A stretch of DNA of 64,000 bases, taken from contig JAQVCR010000008.1 in the NCBI GenBank assembly GCA_028689665.1, positions 1-64,000 of the forward strand, read 5' to 3'. Below are positions 28,085 to 38,374 of this stretch, in pieces. Position 1 is the stretch's first letter, and every line of letters begins with the position of its first letter. A model generated the notes under the pieces. The model saw nothing but the letters and a program-made list of their open reading frames with translations, was not told the origin of the DNA and ran no database searches. Origin of the DNA: Muribaculaceae bacterium (GTDB lineage Bacteria > Bacteroidota > Bacteroidia > Bacteroidales > Muribaculaceae). Made by a program: the position numbers and the translations under genes.

Positions 28085-28672
28085 TTATTTCACTTTTTTG
28101 GGAGTAAGCATTATTATCATTCGCTTTCCTTCCAATACTGGCATTTGCTCTACTTTGCCATATTCTTCAAGCTCGTTGGCAAATCTTAACAACAAGACTT
28201 CGCCTTGTTCTTTAAATAAGATTGAACGACCTTTAAAGAATACATAAGCTTTGACTTTTGCGCCCTCTTTTAAGAACTCTATGGCGTGCTTGAGCTTGAA
28301 ATTGTAGTCGTGGTCATCGGTTTGTGGTCCGAATCTTATTTCTTTAACTACAATCTTAGTCGATTTTGCCTTTTGTTCTTTTAATCGTTTGCGCTGTTGA
28401 TACAAAAACTTCTGATAGTCTAGTATTCTACATACAGGAGGATCGGCATTAGGGGTGATTTCAATTAAGTCTAATCCTTTTTCGTCAGCTATACGTATAG
28501 CCTCGGCTGTAGGATAGATTCCTGGCTCTACATTCTCGCCTACTAGGCGCACTTCTTTAGCCCTAATACGCTCATTTATAGCGTGTAGGTCTTTATTCTC
28601 CCGGTTGTTGTCTCCTCTTCGGAATGGCCCACTTGGTCTTCTGGGACCTGCTCCTGATGGTTTTTTCTGCAT
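28085..28672 (-). CDS. infC: Translation initiation factor IF-3
   Basis: The 195-residue product is IF-3, which binds the 30S subunit and checks start-codon pairing. The N-domain has [19 protein letters not shown], and the linker and C-domain have [21 protein letters not shown] basic Bacteroidota-type extension occupies residues 1-28. The start codon is ATG, not the rare AUU used for autoregulation in E. coli. It follows thrS by 9 bases. Confidence 0.98.
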   Translation of the reverse strand: MQKKPSGAGPRRPSGPFRRGDNNRENKDLHAINERIRAKEVRLVGENVEPGIYPTAEAIRIADEKGLDLIEITPNADPPVCRILDYQKFLYQQRKRLKEQKAKSTKIVVKEIRFGPQTDDHDYNFKLKHAIEFLKEGAKVKAYVFFKGRSILFKEQGEVLLLRFANELEEYGKVEQMPVLEGKRMIIMLTPKKVK

Positions 28673-28681
28673 TCAGTAAAT

Positions 28682-30619
28682 TTATTGTTTTGTCAAATCT
28701 TCTATTTCGCAAGCAAAATTCTCTGCAAAGGTAGTAATTTTTATTGAACCTTTATCACCTTCGCCCTGTTTTCTTACAGAAATTTCATTATTTTGTGCTT
28801 CTTTTTCACCGACTACTAATAAATAAGGGATTCTCTTTAATTCGTTGTCGCGAATTTTCTTCCCTATTTTCTCATTTCGGTCGTCAATGAAGGCACGAAT
28901 GTCGTATTTATCCAGCTCGTTTACTACTTCTTGTGCGTAGTCGTTATATTTCTCACTAATTGGTAGCACTACTGCTTGGTCGGGGGTTAACCATAATGGT
29001 AATTTACCTCCTGTATGTTCTAGCAATACTGCAACGAAACGTTCCATTGAGCCGAATGGCGCACGGTGGATCATTACCGGGCGGTGCTTTTGATTATCCG
29101 AGCCGGTATATTCCAATCCAAAACGTTCGGGTAAGTTATAGTCTACCTGTATTGTTCCTAATTGCCATCTACGTCCTATGGCATCTTTTACCATAAAGTC
29201 GAGTTTAGGCCCATAGAATGCTGCTTCGCCTAGCTCTGTGCGTGCTTTCAAGCCTTTTTCTTCACAGGCTTCGATTATTGCACGTTCTGCTTTTTCCCAA
29301 TTTTCATCGCTTCCTACATATTTTTCTCTCTTGTTAGGATCGCGCAATGATATTTGAGCTTCAAAGTTATCGAATTTCAATGCTTTGAAAATATAGAATA
29401 TAATATCCATTACTTTCAAAAATTCGCCTTTTAGTTGATCGGGGGTACAGAATATATGCGCATCATCTTGGGTAAATCCGCGTACGCGCGTAAGCCCATG
29501 AAGTTCTCCACTTTGCTCATAGCGATACACGGTACCGAATTCGGCTAATCTTAGTGGAAGATCTTTATATGAACGTGGGAACACTTTATATATCTCACAG
29601 TGGTGAGGGCAGTTCATTGGCTTTAATAGGTATTCCTCTCCTTCTTCAGGTGTATGAATTGGTTGGAATGAATCTTTGCCATATTTTGCATAGTGTCCCG
29701 AGGTTACATATAGCATTTTATTTCCTATATGCGGGGTTATCACTTGCAAATATCCATATTTCTTTTGTATCTTTCTCAAGAAGTTCTCTAGACGTTCTCT
29801 CAATGCTGCTCCTTTTGGTAACCATAATGGTAATCCGGCACCTACATTTTGAGAGAATGCGAATAGCTCCATTTCTTTTCCGAGCTTGCGGTGATCACGT
29901 TTTTTTGCCTCTTCTAATAATACTAGATATTCATCTAGCATTTTTTTCTTTGGGAAAGTGATACCATATACACGAACTAGCTGATGACGCTTTTCATCGC
30001 CTCGCCAATATGCTCCGGCAAGCGACAAAACTTTCACAGCTTTTATTACGCCTGTATTTGGCAAGTGTGGACCTCTACATAGGTCGGTAAATGCTCCTTG
30101 TGTATATGTTGTTATCGTTCCATCTTCAAGCTCGCTTATCAACTCGCATTTATAAGTTTCATTTCTAGCTTCAAACATTTTCAATGCGTCGGCTTTTGAA
30201 ATATCAGCTCTTACTACTGCTTCTTTCTTTGATACAAGCTCTTGCATTTTTGCTTCTATTTTTGCAAAATCTGCGCTTGTAATTGTATTTTCTCCCGGAT
30301 CTATATCGTAATAGAATCCGTTTTCAATTGCCGGGCCGATTCCAAATTTCACTCCAGGGTACAACTCTTGAAGTGCTTCGGCTAGTAAGTGTGCCGATGT
30401 ATGCCAGAATGCATGCTTGCCTTCGGCATCGTCCCATTTAAATAATTTAATTGATGCATCTTGCTCAATTGGTCTTGATAAGTCCCATTCTGCTCCATTT
30501 ACGCTTGAAGCTAGAACGTCTTGTGCAAGGCGGGGGCTAATACTTTCTGCAATTTGTAGTGGTGTTACACCTACTTCATATTGCTTTTCACCTCCATCGG
30601 GAAATGTTATTTTTATCAT
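28682..30619 (-). CDS. thrS: Threonyl-tRNA synthetase
   Basis: The 645-residue class II synthetase charges tRNA-Thr. Domains are TGS (1-60), the editing domain with zinc-type motif [11 protein letters not shown] near 73, the catalytic core (about 245-540) and the anticodon-binding domain (about 545-640). The core has [12 protein letters not shown] and the motif 2 region [20 protein letters not shown]. It heads the thrS-infC-rpmI-rplT operon. Its short leader holds a hairpin resembling a tRNA-Thr anticodon arm, which suggests autoregulation (inference). Confidence 0.99.
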   Translation of the reverse strand: MIKITFPDGGEKQYEVGVTPLQIAESISPRLAQDVLASSVNGAEWDLSRPIEQDASIKLFKWDDAEGKHAFWHTSAHLLAEALQELYPGVKFGIGPAIENGFYYDIDPGENTITSADFAKIEAKMQELVSKKEAVVRADISKADALKMFEARNETYKCELISELEDGTITTYTQGAFTDLCRGPHLPNTGVIKAVKVLSLAGAYWRGDEKRHQLVRVYGITFPKKKMLDEYLVLLEEAKKRDHRKLGKEMELFAFSQNVGAGLPLWLPKGAALRERLENFLRKIQKKYGYLQVITPHIGNKMLYVTSGHYAKYGKDSFQPIHTPEEGEEYLLKPMNCPHHCEIYKVFPRSYKDLPLRLAEFGTVYRYEQSGELHGLTRVRGFTQDDAHIFCTPDQLKGEFLKVMDIIFYIFKALKFDNFEAQISLRDPNKREKYVGSDENWEKAERAIIEACEEKGLKARTELGEAAFYGPKLDFMVKDAIGRRWQLGTIQVDYNLPERFGLEYTGSDNQKHRPVMIHRAPFGSMERFVAVLLEHTGGKLPLWLTPDQAVVLPISEKYNDYAQEVVNELDKYDIRAFIDDRNEKIGKKIRDNELKRIPYLLVVGEKEAQNNEISVRKQGEGDKGSIKITTFAENFACEIEDLTKQ

Positions 30620-30635
30620 AATTATATTTTTAAAG

Positions 30636-30656
30636 CCGTGTCATACAACAACACGA
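30636..30656 (-). promoter_or_regulatory. thrS leader hairpin resembling a tRNA-Thr anticodon arm
   Basis: On the minus strand, TCGTGTT (30656-30650) pairs with GACACGG (30642-30636): five Watson-Crick pairs flanked by G-U pairs. They enclose a seven-base loop, GTTGTAT. Numbered as an anticodon loop, it has U33, anticodon UGU (a Thr anticodon) at 34-36 and A37, as in tRNA-Thr. The hairpin lies 16 bases upstream of the thrS ATG, inside a leader of about 42 bases. E. coli ThrRS represses its own mRNA through such a mimic; the same use here is inference. Confidence 0.5.
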
Positions 30657-30667
30657 GAATTTGGTCG

Positions 30668-30675
30668 CAAAATTA
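30668..30675 (-). promoter_or_regulatory. -7 promoter element of thrS
   Basis: The minus strand reads TAATTTTG, an exact TAnnTTTG match. Transcription should start near 30661, giving a leader of about 42 bases. Confidence 0.7.
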
Positions 30676-30731
30676 ACTATTTTTTTAGTATTCAAGAAGT
30701 TTATCGCTGTTTTTTTTACTAATTATATTTT

Positions 30732-32768
30732 CTATTTGCTCATTCTTTTAAGAACGCTGTAAGATGGTGTTACTCCATATTCGCCTGCTTTACTCAAATC
30801 GGAAACACCACTCTCTTTATTTCCTAAGCGCAGATACACTAATCCTCGATTATAATAAGCTTCACCAAAGTCGGGTTTTAACTCTATCGTTTTTGTAAAT
30901 GCGCTTATTGCTGATGTGTTATCTTGCATTTGAAGATACACACAGCCTTTATCATAAAGGGCATAAATCATCTTTGGCGACAACTCTAACACTTTATCCA
31001 AATCTTTATTAATCTCGATTAATCTATGTTGATTCATTTTTTCTCTCAGCATAACATCACTGCCGGTTACTGTGCCTGTTGTTGATGTCTCTGAATCGGC
31101 ACCATTCTTTATATTGAGCCATTGGCGATATTTTGCATTAGCTCTGGCAAAATAAGCTAAAGTAAATTTCTCACTTAGGGCTATTGCTTTATCTAAATCT
31201 AAAATTGCCGCATCGTAATTTTTTACCATCATATAGTCCATTGCTCTTGCTAGATAGTCGATTGCTCGCGGCGATTCAGCTCCTATTATTCCGGTATAAT
31301 AATCTATCGAATTAAAATGCTTTGTTATTTGCTCTTCATATAGTCGAGGCTCGGATAACGACATTACTAAAGTGAAGGGCAACAATTTTGCTTCATTAAT
31401 CTCACTTAGCTCTCGGGTATATGTTGTGCTATAATTCAGCTCGCTCTCTATTGCATAATAAGATAATGTAAATAAAGGCTCGGCATCTATCTTAAAATTA
31501 TTATCTTGTATTTTGCCTCTCGACTTATTATCATATTCGGGCTTCACGCCATTGTCATTCTCAATAGTTAAGAGTGTCTTAAACTTATTCTTAACCACTT
31601 CGGCCGATTCAGCATCGTTTTTTATTGCCTCATCGGCTGTGTCGGAATTATATTCTGTTTTCTTCTTCTCCTTAAATAGCTTCCTCGATTTGTTATAATC
31701 TTTCTCGCCGCCCACTAAGTCGCCACTCAAGCGTTTACACTCGCTTCGTGCATAATAGATTCCCGACATATCGGGGACTTTCTCTATCACTACATCATAA
31801 TCTTTTACAGCTTTCTTATATTGTTTTGTCCTTGAATACAGCTCTGCCCTATTATATCTTGCCATAATATTAGACGGCTCTCGGGCTATAACAAAAGAAA
31901 AATCTTCGATGGCTTTATTATTATCTCTCACCTCGGATAGTAATAGAGCTCTATTAAATCGTGCTGTAATATTCTCGGCATCAAGCGAAATTGCATAGTC
32001 GTAATCTGCCATTGCTCCAAAATAATCGTCTTGATTATATTTTAAGAATGCGCGATTAATGAAATATCCCGCAAAATGTGGCTCTAGCTTAATCGCTTCG
32101 TCCATATCTTTCAATGCTTCGCCATATTTCTTCCCATAATTCATATTTATATCGGCTCTTAGCACATAAGCATTCGAGTTGTTTTTGTCGATTTCTATAC
32201 ATTTATCTACATCGGCGATGGCTTTTATTGTATCGCCTTTAGATAGATAAAGCTGTGCCCTGCCTAGATAAGCATTATCAAACTTAGGATACAGCCTCAC
32301 TAGCCGCTCATAGGTAAGCTCTGCATTTTTGAAATCTTTTATCTCCGATTCGGCTACAGCTTTATTTATTAGCAGCACGCGATGTTCGGGTAGCTGTTTT
32401 AATCCCAGCTCATAATCGGCTATCGCTTCTTTGTTTTTCTTTAATGACTGGCGTGCAATTCCACGCACTTGATATGCATCTACAATAAATGGATTTCTCT
32501 CTATTGCCATAGTACAATCTTCTTCGGCGCCTTGATAATCCTCGAGCGACAACTTCGCTACTGCCCTGTAAAAATAAGGATCGGCTAGATGCGGCTTCAC
32601 TTTTATTACTTGATTAAAATATTGTATCGACAAAATATAATCTTCAAAGTAGAGAGCATTTCTACCGATATTCATAACCTGATCTGTATTTATCTGCGAG
32701 GTCGCACTATTTGAAAATGCTATTGCAGCAAAAAACAGCAAGATAATTCGTATATATTTTTGTTTCAT
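30732..32768 (-). CDS. Exported tetratricopeptide-repeat protein
   Basis: A 678-residue protein with a signal peptide (residues 1-24, ending near NSATSQ) and about a dozen TPR units. The first block (about 30-370) has clear repeats such as AIADYELGLKQLPEHRVLL and AMADYDYAISLDAENITAR. A less regular linker (about 370-500) and a second TPR block (about 505-665) follow. It probably acts as a periplasmic protein-interaction scaffold. I cannot assign a partner. It has its own promoter at 32842-32849. Confidence 0.88.
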   Translation of the reverse strand: MKQKYIRIILLFFAAIAFSNSATSQINTDQVMNIGRNALYFEDYILSIQYFNQVIKVKPHLADPYFYRAVAKLSLEDYQGAEEDCTMAIERNPFIVDAYQVRGIARQSLKKNKEAIADYELGLKQLPEHRVLLINKAVAESEIKDFKNAELTYERLVRLYPKFDNAYLGRAQLYLSKGDTIKAIADVDKCIEIDKNNSNAYVLRADINMNYGKKYGEALKDMDEAIKLEPHFAGYFINRAFLKYNQDDYFGAMADYDYAISLDAENITARFNRALLLSEVRDNNKAIEDFSFVIAREPSNIMARYNRAELYSRTKQYKKAVKDYDVVIEKVPDMSGIYYARSECKRLSGDLVGGEKDYNKSRKLFKEKKKTEYNSDTADEAIKNDAESAEVVKNKFKTLLTIENDNGVKPEYDNKSRGKIQDNNFKIDAEPLFTLSYYAIESELNYSTTYTRELSEINEAKLLPFTLVMSLSEPRLYEEQITKHFNSIDYYTGIIGAESPRAIDYLARAMDYMMVKNYDAAILDLDKAIALSEKFTLAYFARANAKYRQWLNIKNGADSETSTTGTVTGSDVMLREKMNQHRLIEINKDLDKVLELSPKMIYALYDKGCVYLQMQDNTSAISAFTKTIELKPDFGEAYYNRGLVYLRLGNKESGVSDLSKAGEYGVTPSYSVLKRMSK

Positions 32769-32841
32769 CTAATTGCTTCGTGATTTATTTATTTAATTAA
32801 CGTGTGGCTCTTATTATTATTATCACATCGTTTTAATACTA

Positions 32842-32849
32842 CAAAGATA
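32842..32849 (-). promoter_or_regulatory. -7 promoter element of the TPR gene
   Basis: The minus strand reads TATCTTTG, an exact TAnnTTTG match. The start should be near 32835, leaving a leader of about 67 bases. Confidence 0.6.
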
Positions 32850-32973
32850 TTAACTTCCGACATATTTATGCTACAAGATTTGCGTTAGTACGACATTTTT
32901 GCTTTTTATATTGATAAATCATTGCTATTTTGCACATTTTTAATAATTCACTTTTACATAAACGCAACCACAA

Positions 32974-33005
32974 ATTTGTCATTTCAATTTAATTAACTAA
33001 CTTTG
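32974..33005 (+). promoter_or_regulatory. Promoter of ndh (-33 and -7 elements)
   Basis: TTTG at 32974-32977 and TAACTTTG at 32998-33005 are separated by 20 bases, close to the Bacteroidota -33/-7 arrangement. The start should be near 33011, 36 bases before the ndh ATG. It is divergent from the TPR gene promoter. Confidence 0.7.
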
Positions 33006-33046
33006 AAACTTAATTATTACTTATAACTTAACACTTTCCTATAACG

Positions 33047-34336
33047 ATGACATCATTAACCAAAAAAGAGCATATAGTAGTAGTTGGCGGTGGATTTGCA
33101 GGTTTAAATGCAATTAAAGCTTTGAACAAAGAGAAATACGACATAACTCTTATCGACCGTAATAATTTCCACTCATTTCCTCCACTTTTTTATCAAATTG
33201 CATCTTCAGGACTCGATTCAGGTAGTATTTCATTCCCTTTCCGTCGTGAGACTCGCAAAATGGAGAATGTAAAATTTCAAATGGGCGAAGTTCGCAACGT
33301 AGACACTACTGCAAAAACTATTACAACACAATTTGAAACCCTTAATTACGACAAATTAATTATTTCGGCAGGAACGACAAACAACTTCTTCGGAATGAAT
33401 AATTTGCTCGAGACAGTATATACACTAAAGTCGACTGCCGAAGCAATAAGACTAAAAAACGAAATTCTTGACAGGCTTGAACGTGCAAGCCTGTGCAAAG
33501 ATGCATCTCATCGCCGTGAGCTACTTAGCTTTGTAGTTATCGGTGCCGGACCTACCGGTGTCGAAGTTGCAGGAGCTTTGGGCGAAATGAAACGATATAT
33601 CCTTCAACGCGAATATCCCGAAATAAATAAAGATGATATATCTATAACTCTAATAGAAGGTACCGACCGCGTTCTTCGAACCATGAGCAAAGAAGCTTCA
33701 CAGAAAGCCTACGAATATCTTGGACACCTTATGGTCGATGTAGTCTTAGAAAAGACAATGACTAAATATGAGAACAACGTCGCCACACTATCTGACGGAA
33801 AAGAAATATATTGCGAAACTTTAGTTTGGACTGCCGGTATTACCGGAGAGAAAATTGAAGGTTTCGCTAAAGAAACTTTCGGTCCCGGAAATCGCTTCAT
33901 CGTCGACCAATATAACAGAGTCAAAGGATATAACGATATTTATGCACTCGGTGATATTGCATTTCTAACAAGCGACGAATTTCAACGTGGATATCCCCAA
34001 ATGGCTCAAGTAGCAATACAACAAGCCATAAATCTTGCTCGAAACCTTAATGGCGAATCTTTCAAGAAGCCGTTTAGCTACAAAGACAAGGGCTCGATGG
34101 CTACAGTAGGTCGTAATCGCGCCGTTGCCGACCTTAATCATCTACATTTGTATGGTCGCCCGGCATGGCTTACATGGATGTTTATCCACTTAATTTCTCT
34201 TCTAGGAATGAGAAACAAAATAAATGTTCTTATCAACTGGGTGTGGGCATATTTCACTTACAGCACTTCGCTAAGATTGTTAGTTCACACAGCTAAATAT
34301 CCACTACGCCGTCGATGGGACGAGCTAGGACACTAA
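33047..34336 (+). CDS. ndh: Type II NADH dehydrogenase
   Basis: The 429-residue NADH:quinone oxidoreductase is non-proton-pumping. The FAD-binding motif VVVGGGFAGLNAIKAL is at the N-terminus. The NAD-binding motif FVVIGAGPTGVEVAGAL is near 165, and the second FAD contact is in YALGDIAFL near 300. A hydrophobic C-terminal stretch (WLTWMFIHLISLLGM, then INVLINWVWAYFTYS) should attach it to the inner membrane. It feeds electrons from NADH into the menaquinone pool. The META-domain gene follows 21 bases later. Confidence 0.95.
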   Translation: MTSLTKKEHIVVVGGGFAGLNAIKALNKEKYDITLIDRNNFHSFPPLFYQIASSGLDSGSISFPFRRETRKMENVKFQMGEVRNVDTTAKTITTQFETLNYDKLIISAGTTNNFFGMNNLLETVYTLKSTAEAIRLKNEILDRLERASLCKDASHRRELLSFVVIGAGPTGVEVAGALGEMKRYILQREYPEINKDDISITLIEGTDRVLRTMSKEASQKAYEYLGHLMVDVVLEKTMTKYENNVATLSDGKEIYCETLVWTAGITGEKIEGFAKETFGPGNRFIVDQYNRVKGYNDIYALGDIAFLTSDEFQRGYPQMAQVAIQQAINLARNLNGESFKKPFSYKDKGSMATVGRNRAVADLNHLHLYGRPAWLTWMFIHLISLLGMRNKINVLINWVWAYFTYSTSLRLLVHTAKYPLRRRWDELGH

Positions 34337-34357
34337 TTATCAACTTAATTCATAAAA

Positions 34358-35236
34358 ATGACAACAAATCAAATTTTAATTTTAGCTATTTCAGGGCTAC
34401 TTGGTTTAGCAAGCTGTAGCATTTTCAAAAAATCAGAGACCATTGTGGCAACACCTACTACCGAGAAAGAATTTGAAGAAGAAGAAGCCGACAGTGTCAC
34501 TCCGACGAAAATATTACCAACCACCATCAGTACACTTGCCGACAAACATATTGCCGGAGAATGGACTATAATATCTGTATTTGGCAAAAAAATAAATATG
34601 GAGGAAATGCCATTTCTAAACTTTGATATTTCGACAAACAAAATGTATGGAAATAATGGTTGCAACGTTATAAATGGCTACTTCAAGACCGGGAAAAATA
34701 AAGAATTAGAATTCGACCAAGTTATTACATCTCTTATGGCTTGCCCCGATGTGAAAGTTGAAACATCGATAATGAAAGCGATCAATGAGACTCGCTCTTA
34801 TTCCTACTCTACAATCAAAGGAATCATTCATCTTAATTTCCTTGACCACCGAGGAGCTGCGATTTTAACCCTGAAGCGTCATAATCTCGACGGGCTTAAT
34901 GGCTCATGGACTGTCAAAGAAATTGATGGCAAGAGAATGGAAAGCGACAAAGTTCGCCTAGTCATCGACATACAAGAGTTAAGAATACATGGTAATTCGG
35001 GGTGCAACATTATTAATGGTGTAATAGTTCTCGACCCAAAAAAGAATAGCGCCATACAATTTTCACAAATTGCATCTACCCGTATGGCTTGCCCGGATAT
35101 GAAAATTGAAACAGCTCTTCTTGTTGCACTAGAAGAAGTAGAATTTTTCAAGAAAAAGAACTCTAACGAATTAGAATTTTTCGACAATAAAAATCAGAAA
35201 GTACTCATTTTTAAACGTCTGCCTCTTCTAAAATAG
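34358..35236 (+). CDS. Lipoprotein with two META/HslJ domains
   Basis: This 292-residue protein has a lipoprotein signal (LLGLASC, Cys20). Two META domains (HslJ type) follow: about 60-170 (EWTIISVFGKKINMEEMP, NNGCNVINGYF, MACPD) and about 180-285 (SWTVKEIDGKRM, NSGCNIINGV, RMACPD). The repeat of GCN-INGx and MACPD shows internal duplication. META proteins are linked to heat shock and novobiocin resistance in E. coli (HslJ); the role here is unknown. It is probably cotranscribed with ndh and is followed by a terminator. Confidence 0.9.
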   Translation: MTTNQILILAISGLLGLASCSIFKKSETIVATPTTEKEFEEEEADSVTPTKILPTTISTLADKHIAGEWTIISVFGKKINMEEMPFLNFDISTNKMYGNNGCNVINGYFKTGKNKELEFDQVITSLMACPDVKVETSIMKAINETRSYSYSTIKGIIHLNFLDHRGAAILTLKRHNLDGLNGSWTVKEIDGKRMESDKVRLVIDIQELRIHGNSGCNIINGVIVLDPKKNSAIQFSQIASTRMACPDMKIETALLVALEEVEFFKKKNSNELEFFDNKNQKVLIFKRLPLLK

Positions 35237-35268
35237 TAATAATAATTCTAGAATTAAAGATTATACGT

Positions 35269-35302
35269 AAAGCCCCAAAAGTGTTCCTGCTTTTGGGGCT
35301 TT
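35269..35302 (+). terminator. Terminator after the META lipoprotein gene
   Basis: AAAGCCCCAAAAG and CTTTTGGGGCTTT form a perfect 13-base-pair stem with an eight-base loop. As the arms are A- and T-rich at their ends, it could also serve transcripts from the opposite side, but lptD ends 88 bases away. Confidence 0.85.
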
Positions 35303-35389
35303 ACTCTGTCTTAAACAGCTTATTCTTGTGTAATTATAAAATCTAAATCTCAGTAATGATAATATCAATAATTAGCAATCTGAAAGAAT

Positions 35390-38272
35390 TTAATACCAAT
35401 CCACACCGTTGCTATTGCTGCTTCGTTTGTCGTATTTAAGATCACTAAGCATTGATGATTTCACCGCTATATGGAAATTATATGATTTATACGGACCGAC
35501 AGGGACAAAACTTGCACTCATAGTGAAACAGTGTAAATCTCTCGATATAGTACAATTCATATATGCTATTTTACCGGTATCAAAATTATAACTTGCCGAT
35601 AGATTGAAATTCCAATTTTTCGTCGGTCGGATATTCCCCGAGAAACTTAAATTCTGGGTAAACTTGCCGTCATATTCCAGCTTCTCTTTATTAAACGTAC
35701 CATAGCCATAATTTACCGAATAGTTCACAGTCAAGCTCCATGGACAATCCCACTTGACATATCCATCGGGATTTAAAGATAGTTCGTCTTTCTTTTTATC
35801 ATCTTTTCCATCCGATGGTTCATCGTCTTTTCTATATTTATCTATTGCAGGCGAAGTATTATTATTTTCATCGCTTGCCGTTTTTTCTTTCTTCTTTTTC
35901 TGGAATGTCTGATTATTAAATGTATATGAGAACGATGTTCCGGTGCTTGACAATTTGCCTAACCCTTTACCGGCTTCCCAACGAGGAATATTTACCCTCA
36001 CAGGATTGCCCGAGCTATTTAGCTGATACGTATAGACGTCCCATGTTGCCGAAAGACTTAAGTTGAAATTTTTTACTAGTCGCAACATCAACGATGTGTT
36101 TATATTACTCCACCTCATTGAGTCGGCGGCAAAATTGTAAGATTGACTGATCGATAAATTTTCTATCAACGACACTTTCTTCACGCCCGTGCTATCGGCA
36201 TCACTTTTCACCTTCATTTCAAGGTTATTTGCCAGCGACCAACTTACGGCTCCGGTTTTACCTTCTCCTACCGAGCCAAACATTCCATGCTGGAAATATG
36301 AATATTTCTTATTTATCACCTGCCCATCTTGTGTGTAATTATAATTTCCATAGTAGCCCCACGTTGGCGAGCTAAAATCGGGGGACGCACTAAATGATAT
36401 AGTCGGAGTTAAAACGTGGCGTATAACTTTTACTTTATCGCCTAAGAATTTCATCGGTTGAAAAAATCCATAGATTTTAGTATCCAGCGACACTGCACCA
36501 TTAAAATCGAACACATTATAGAAATTATAAACTGTATCCATATTAATTTCTCTAGATGCGTCGGGGTCCCACGCTTTACGTATCTTATTTGAATACATTC
36601 GATCGTTAAGAGTTATGCTGGGAGTAAGATTTATATATTTTAATATATTAAAAGTTGCCGAAATTGGCACTGAGTGTTTCATTCCATTCTTCCAGTCTTT
36701 TATTAAGCTCTTCTGGAAAAATTCATCTTGCTTTGCTGTTAAAGAATTTTGGAAATATCCCGAATACGACATTTTAATCTTTTCATACCACCTTTCATTT
36801 CCGACGGCTCGCTTACGCTTAAAAGGGGCTACTTGCGACATCGTTACCGACACGTTAGGAAACGACACTGTCAATGTCGAGTCGGCTGTACGTTGCGACA
36901 CATTAGCTGTTGTCGAAAGGCTCCATTTTGAATTGGGAAATCTATATGTCATATTCACAGTACTACTCTTAGTATTCTCTGTAAATGAATTGTTATAATA
37001 GCTATTTAAATCGTTTCTTGAATATCCCGATGTTGCAAAGTTTACACTTGCCGAAAAGCTCATATTTGGGTTTGCCTTTGAATCCTGAGTGTGAGTCCAC
37101 GCTAATTTAAAGTTATTCGATTTTAGATAGTCGGCACTTCCCTTATCGCCTTCGACGGTCGAAAGATAACTTATATCAAAACTTCCTGAAAATTTATAGC
37201 GTTTCACATAATTGGCTCGTCCGGTTATTCCCCACGAACCTTTTGTATATAACTCTCCGGTGAGGGCTAAATCTATATTATCATTTATGGCAAAGTAATA
37301 TCCACCATCGCGAAGATAAAATCCTTTGTTGTAATCTTCGCCAAATGTTGGCATAATAATTCCTGATGAATATTTATCACTGAATGGAAAGAAGCCAAAA
37401 GGCACTGCCAATGGTAGTGGCACATCGGCTAATACTAAATATACAGGACCTGTTACTATATTTTTTTTAGGTTTAACTTTGCCCTTAGTTATCTGAAAAT
37501 AGAAGTGTGGACAATCGTGGTCGTCGCAGGTAGTGTAGCGTCCATCTTTAATGTAATACTCATCATTTTCCATTTTCTTGGTTATTCCCCCGGTCAAATA
37601 TCCTTCGCCTTGTTGGGTAATGACATCGGTTATATAGCCTTTCTTTGTCTTAAAGTTATAACGCATTGTTTTCGACTCATATTCTCCACTTGGGTCTTTA
37701 AATATTGGATTGTCTTGTAAGTCGCCAACACTATCTTTACTTCCTACTGCATACACGGTATTATCACGCATATTCATTCTTATTTCACTTGCATCAAGCG
37801 ATATTGTACCATATTTCACAGCACTCTTACCATACATAAATGCTGTGCTTTTCCCATAAAATATGAGTGAATCTTTTGCCGAAAAGTCAACCGAATTATC
37901 TAAATCTACCATTTGCTTTACAAATTTCGATTTAGGTGCGCTATCATTTGCCAATGTATCATTAATGCTCTCTCGCTTGCCTATCGTTAATGAATCTGTG
38001 CCTAATTGATTTTTTAATAACGTGCTATCTGCCGATATCGTTATCGTATCGAGCTTCTGTTGTGGCTTTATTCCATCTACTATCCTGTTTATATTGTCTT
38101 TTTCAGCTTCTTTTATACTGGCGCTATCCACTTTTGGCTTGTGTCCACGCAACGATACACCTCCACCGACCGGCAAAGAGTTATCTGCCAACACAGACAA
38201 TGGCATCGTATTGATAACGACACCTAATATTATCAGTAGCAGAAATGCTATATATATATTGACTATCTTCAA
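35390..38272 (-). CDS. lptD: LptD-like LPS assembly outer membrane protein
   Basis: A protein of about 960 residues of the Bacteroidota LptD type. An N-terminal signal is followed by an OstA-like region (about 115-260, AVKYGTISLDASEIRMNM), and LADVPLPLAVPFGFFPFSDK opens the barrel. A long beta-barrel ends in an aromatic residue (GVDWY). LptD inserts lipopolysaccharide into the outer leaflet. No ATG precedes the signal peptide. The promoter element at 38297-38304 rules out a start at 38299, so TTG 38272, giving (M)KIVNIYIAFLLLIILG, is proposed. A downstream ATG would lose most of the signal. Confidence 0.87.
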   Translation of the reverse strand: MKIVNIYIAFLLLIILGVVINTMPLSVLADNSLPVGGGVSLRGHKPKVDSASIKEAEKDNINRIVDGIKPQQKLDTITISADSTLLKNQLGTDSLTIGKRESINDTLANDSAPKSKFVKQMVDLDNSVDFSAKDSLIFYGKSTAFMYGKSAVKYGTISLDASEIRMNMRDNTVYAVGSKDSVGDLQDNPIFKDPSGEYESKTMRYNFKTKKGYITDVITQQGEGYLTGGITKKMENDEYYIKDGRYTTCDDHDCPHFYFQITKGKVKPKKNIVTGPVYLVLADVPLPLAVPFGFFPFSDKYSSGIIMPTFGEDYNKGFYLRDGGYYFAINDNIDLALTGELYTKGSWGITGRANYVKRYKFSGSFDISYLSTVEGDKGSADYLKSNNFKLAWTHTQDSKANPNMSFSASVNFATSGYSRNDLNSYYNNSFTENTKSSTVNMTYRFPNSKWSLSTTANVSQRTADSTLTVSFPNVSVTMSQVAPFKRKRAVGNERWYEKIKMSYSGYFQNSLTAKQDEFFQKSLIKDWKNGMKHSVPISATFNILKYINLTPSITLNDRMYSNKIRKAWDPDASREINMDTVYNFYNVFDFNGAVSLDTKIYGFFQPMKFLGDKVKVIRHVLTPTISFSASPDFSSPTWGYYGNYNYTQDGQVINKKYSYFQHGMFGSVGEGKTGAVSWSLANNLEMKVKSDADSTGVKKVSLIENLSISQSYNFAADSMRWSNINTSLMLRLVKNFNLSLSATWDVYTYQLNSSGNPVRVNIPRWEAGKGLGKLSSTGTSFSYTFNNQTFQKKKKEKTASDENNNTSPAIDKYRKDDEPSDGKDDKKKDELSLNPDGYVKWDCPWSLTVNYSVNYGYGTFNKEKLEYDGKFTQNLSFSGNIRPTKNWNFNLSASYNFDTGKIAYMNCTISRDLHCFTMSASFVPVGPYKSYNFHIAVKSSMLSDLKYDKRSSNSNGVDWY

Positions 38273-38296
38273 ACCTATATTTGCGAAAACTATTTG

Positions 38297-38304
38297 CAAA
38301 AGTA
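38297..38304 (-). promoter_or_regulatory. -7 promoter element of lptD
   Basis: The minus strand reads TACTTTTG, an exact TAnnTTTG match. A start near 38290 leaves about 18 bases before the proposed TTG start codon. Confidence 0.6.
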
Positions 38305-38374
38305 CATAATAGTATTCATTGCACCATATTATTCTTTATAATTAAATATAAAGAATATTTGTAGTTTTTATTTT

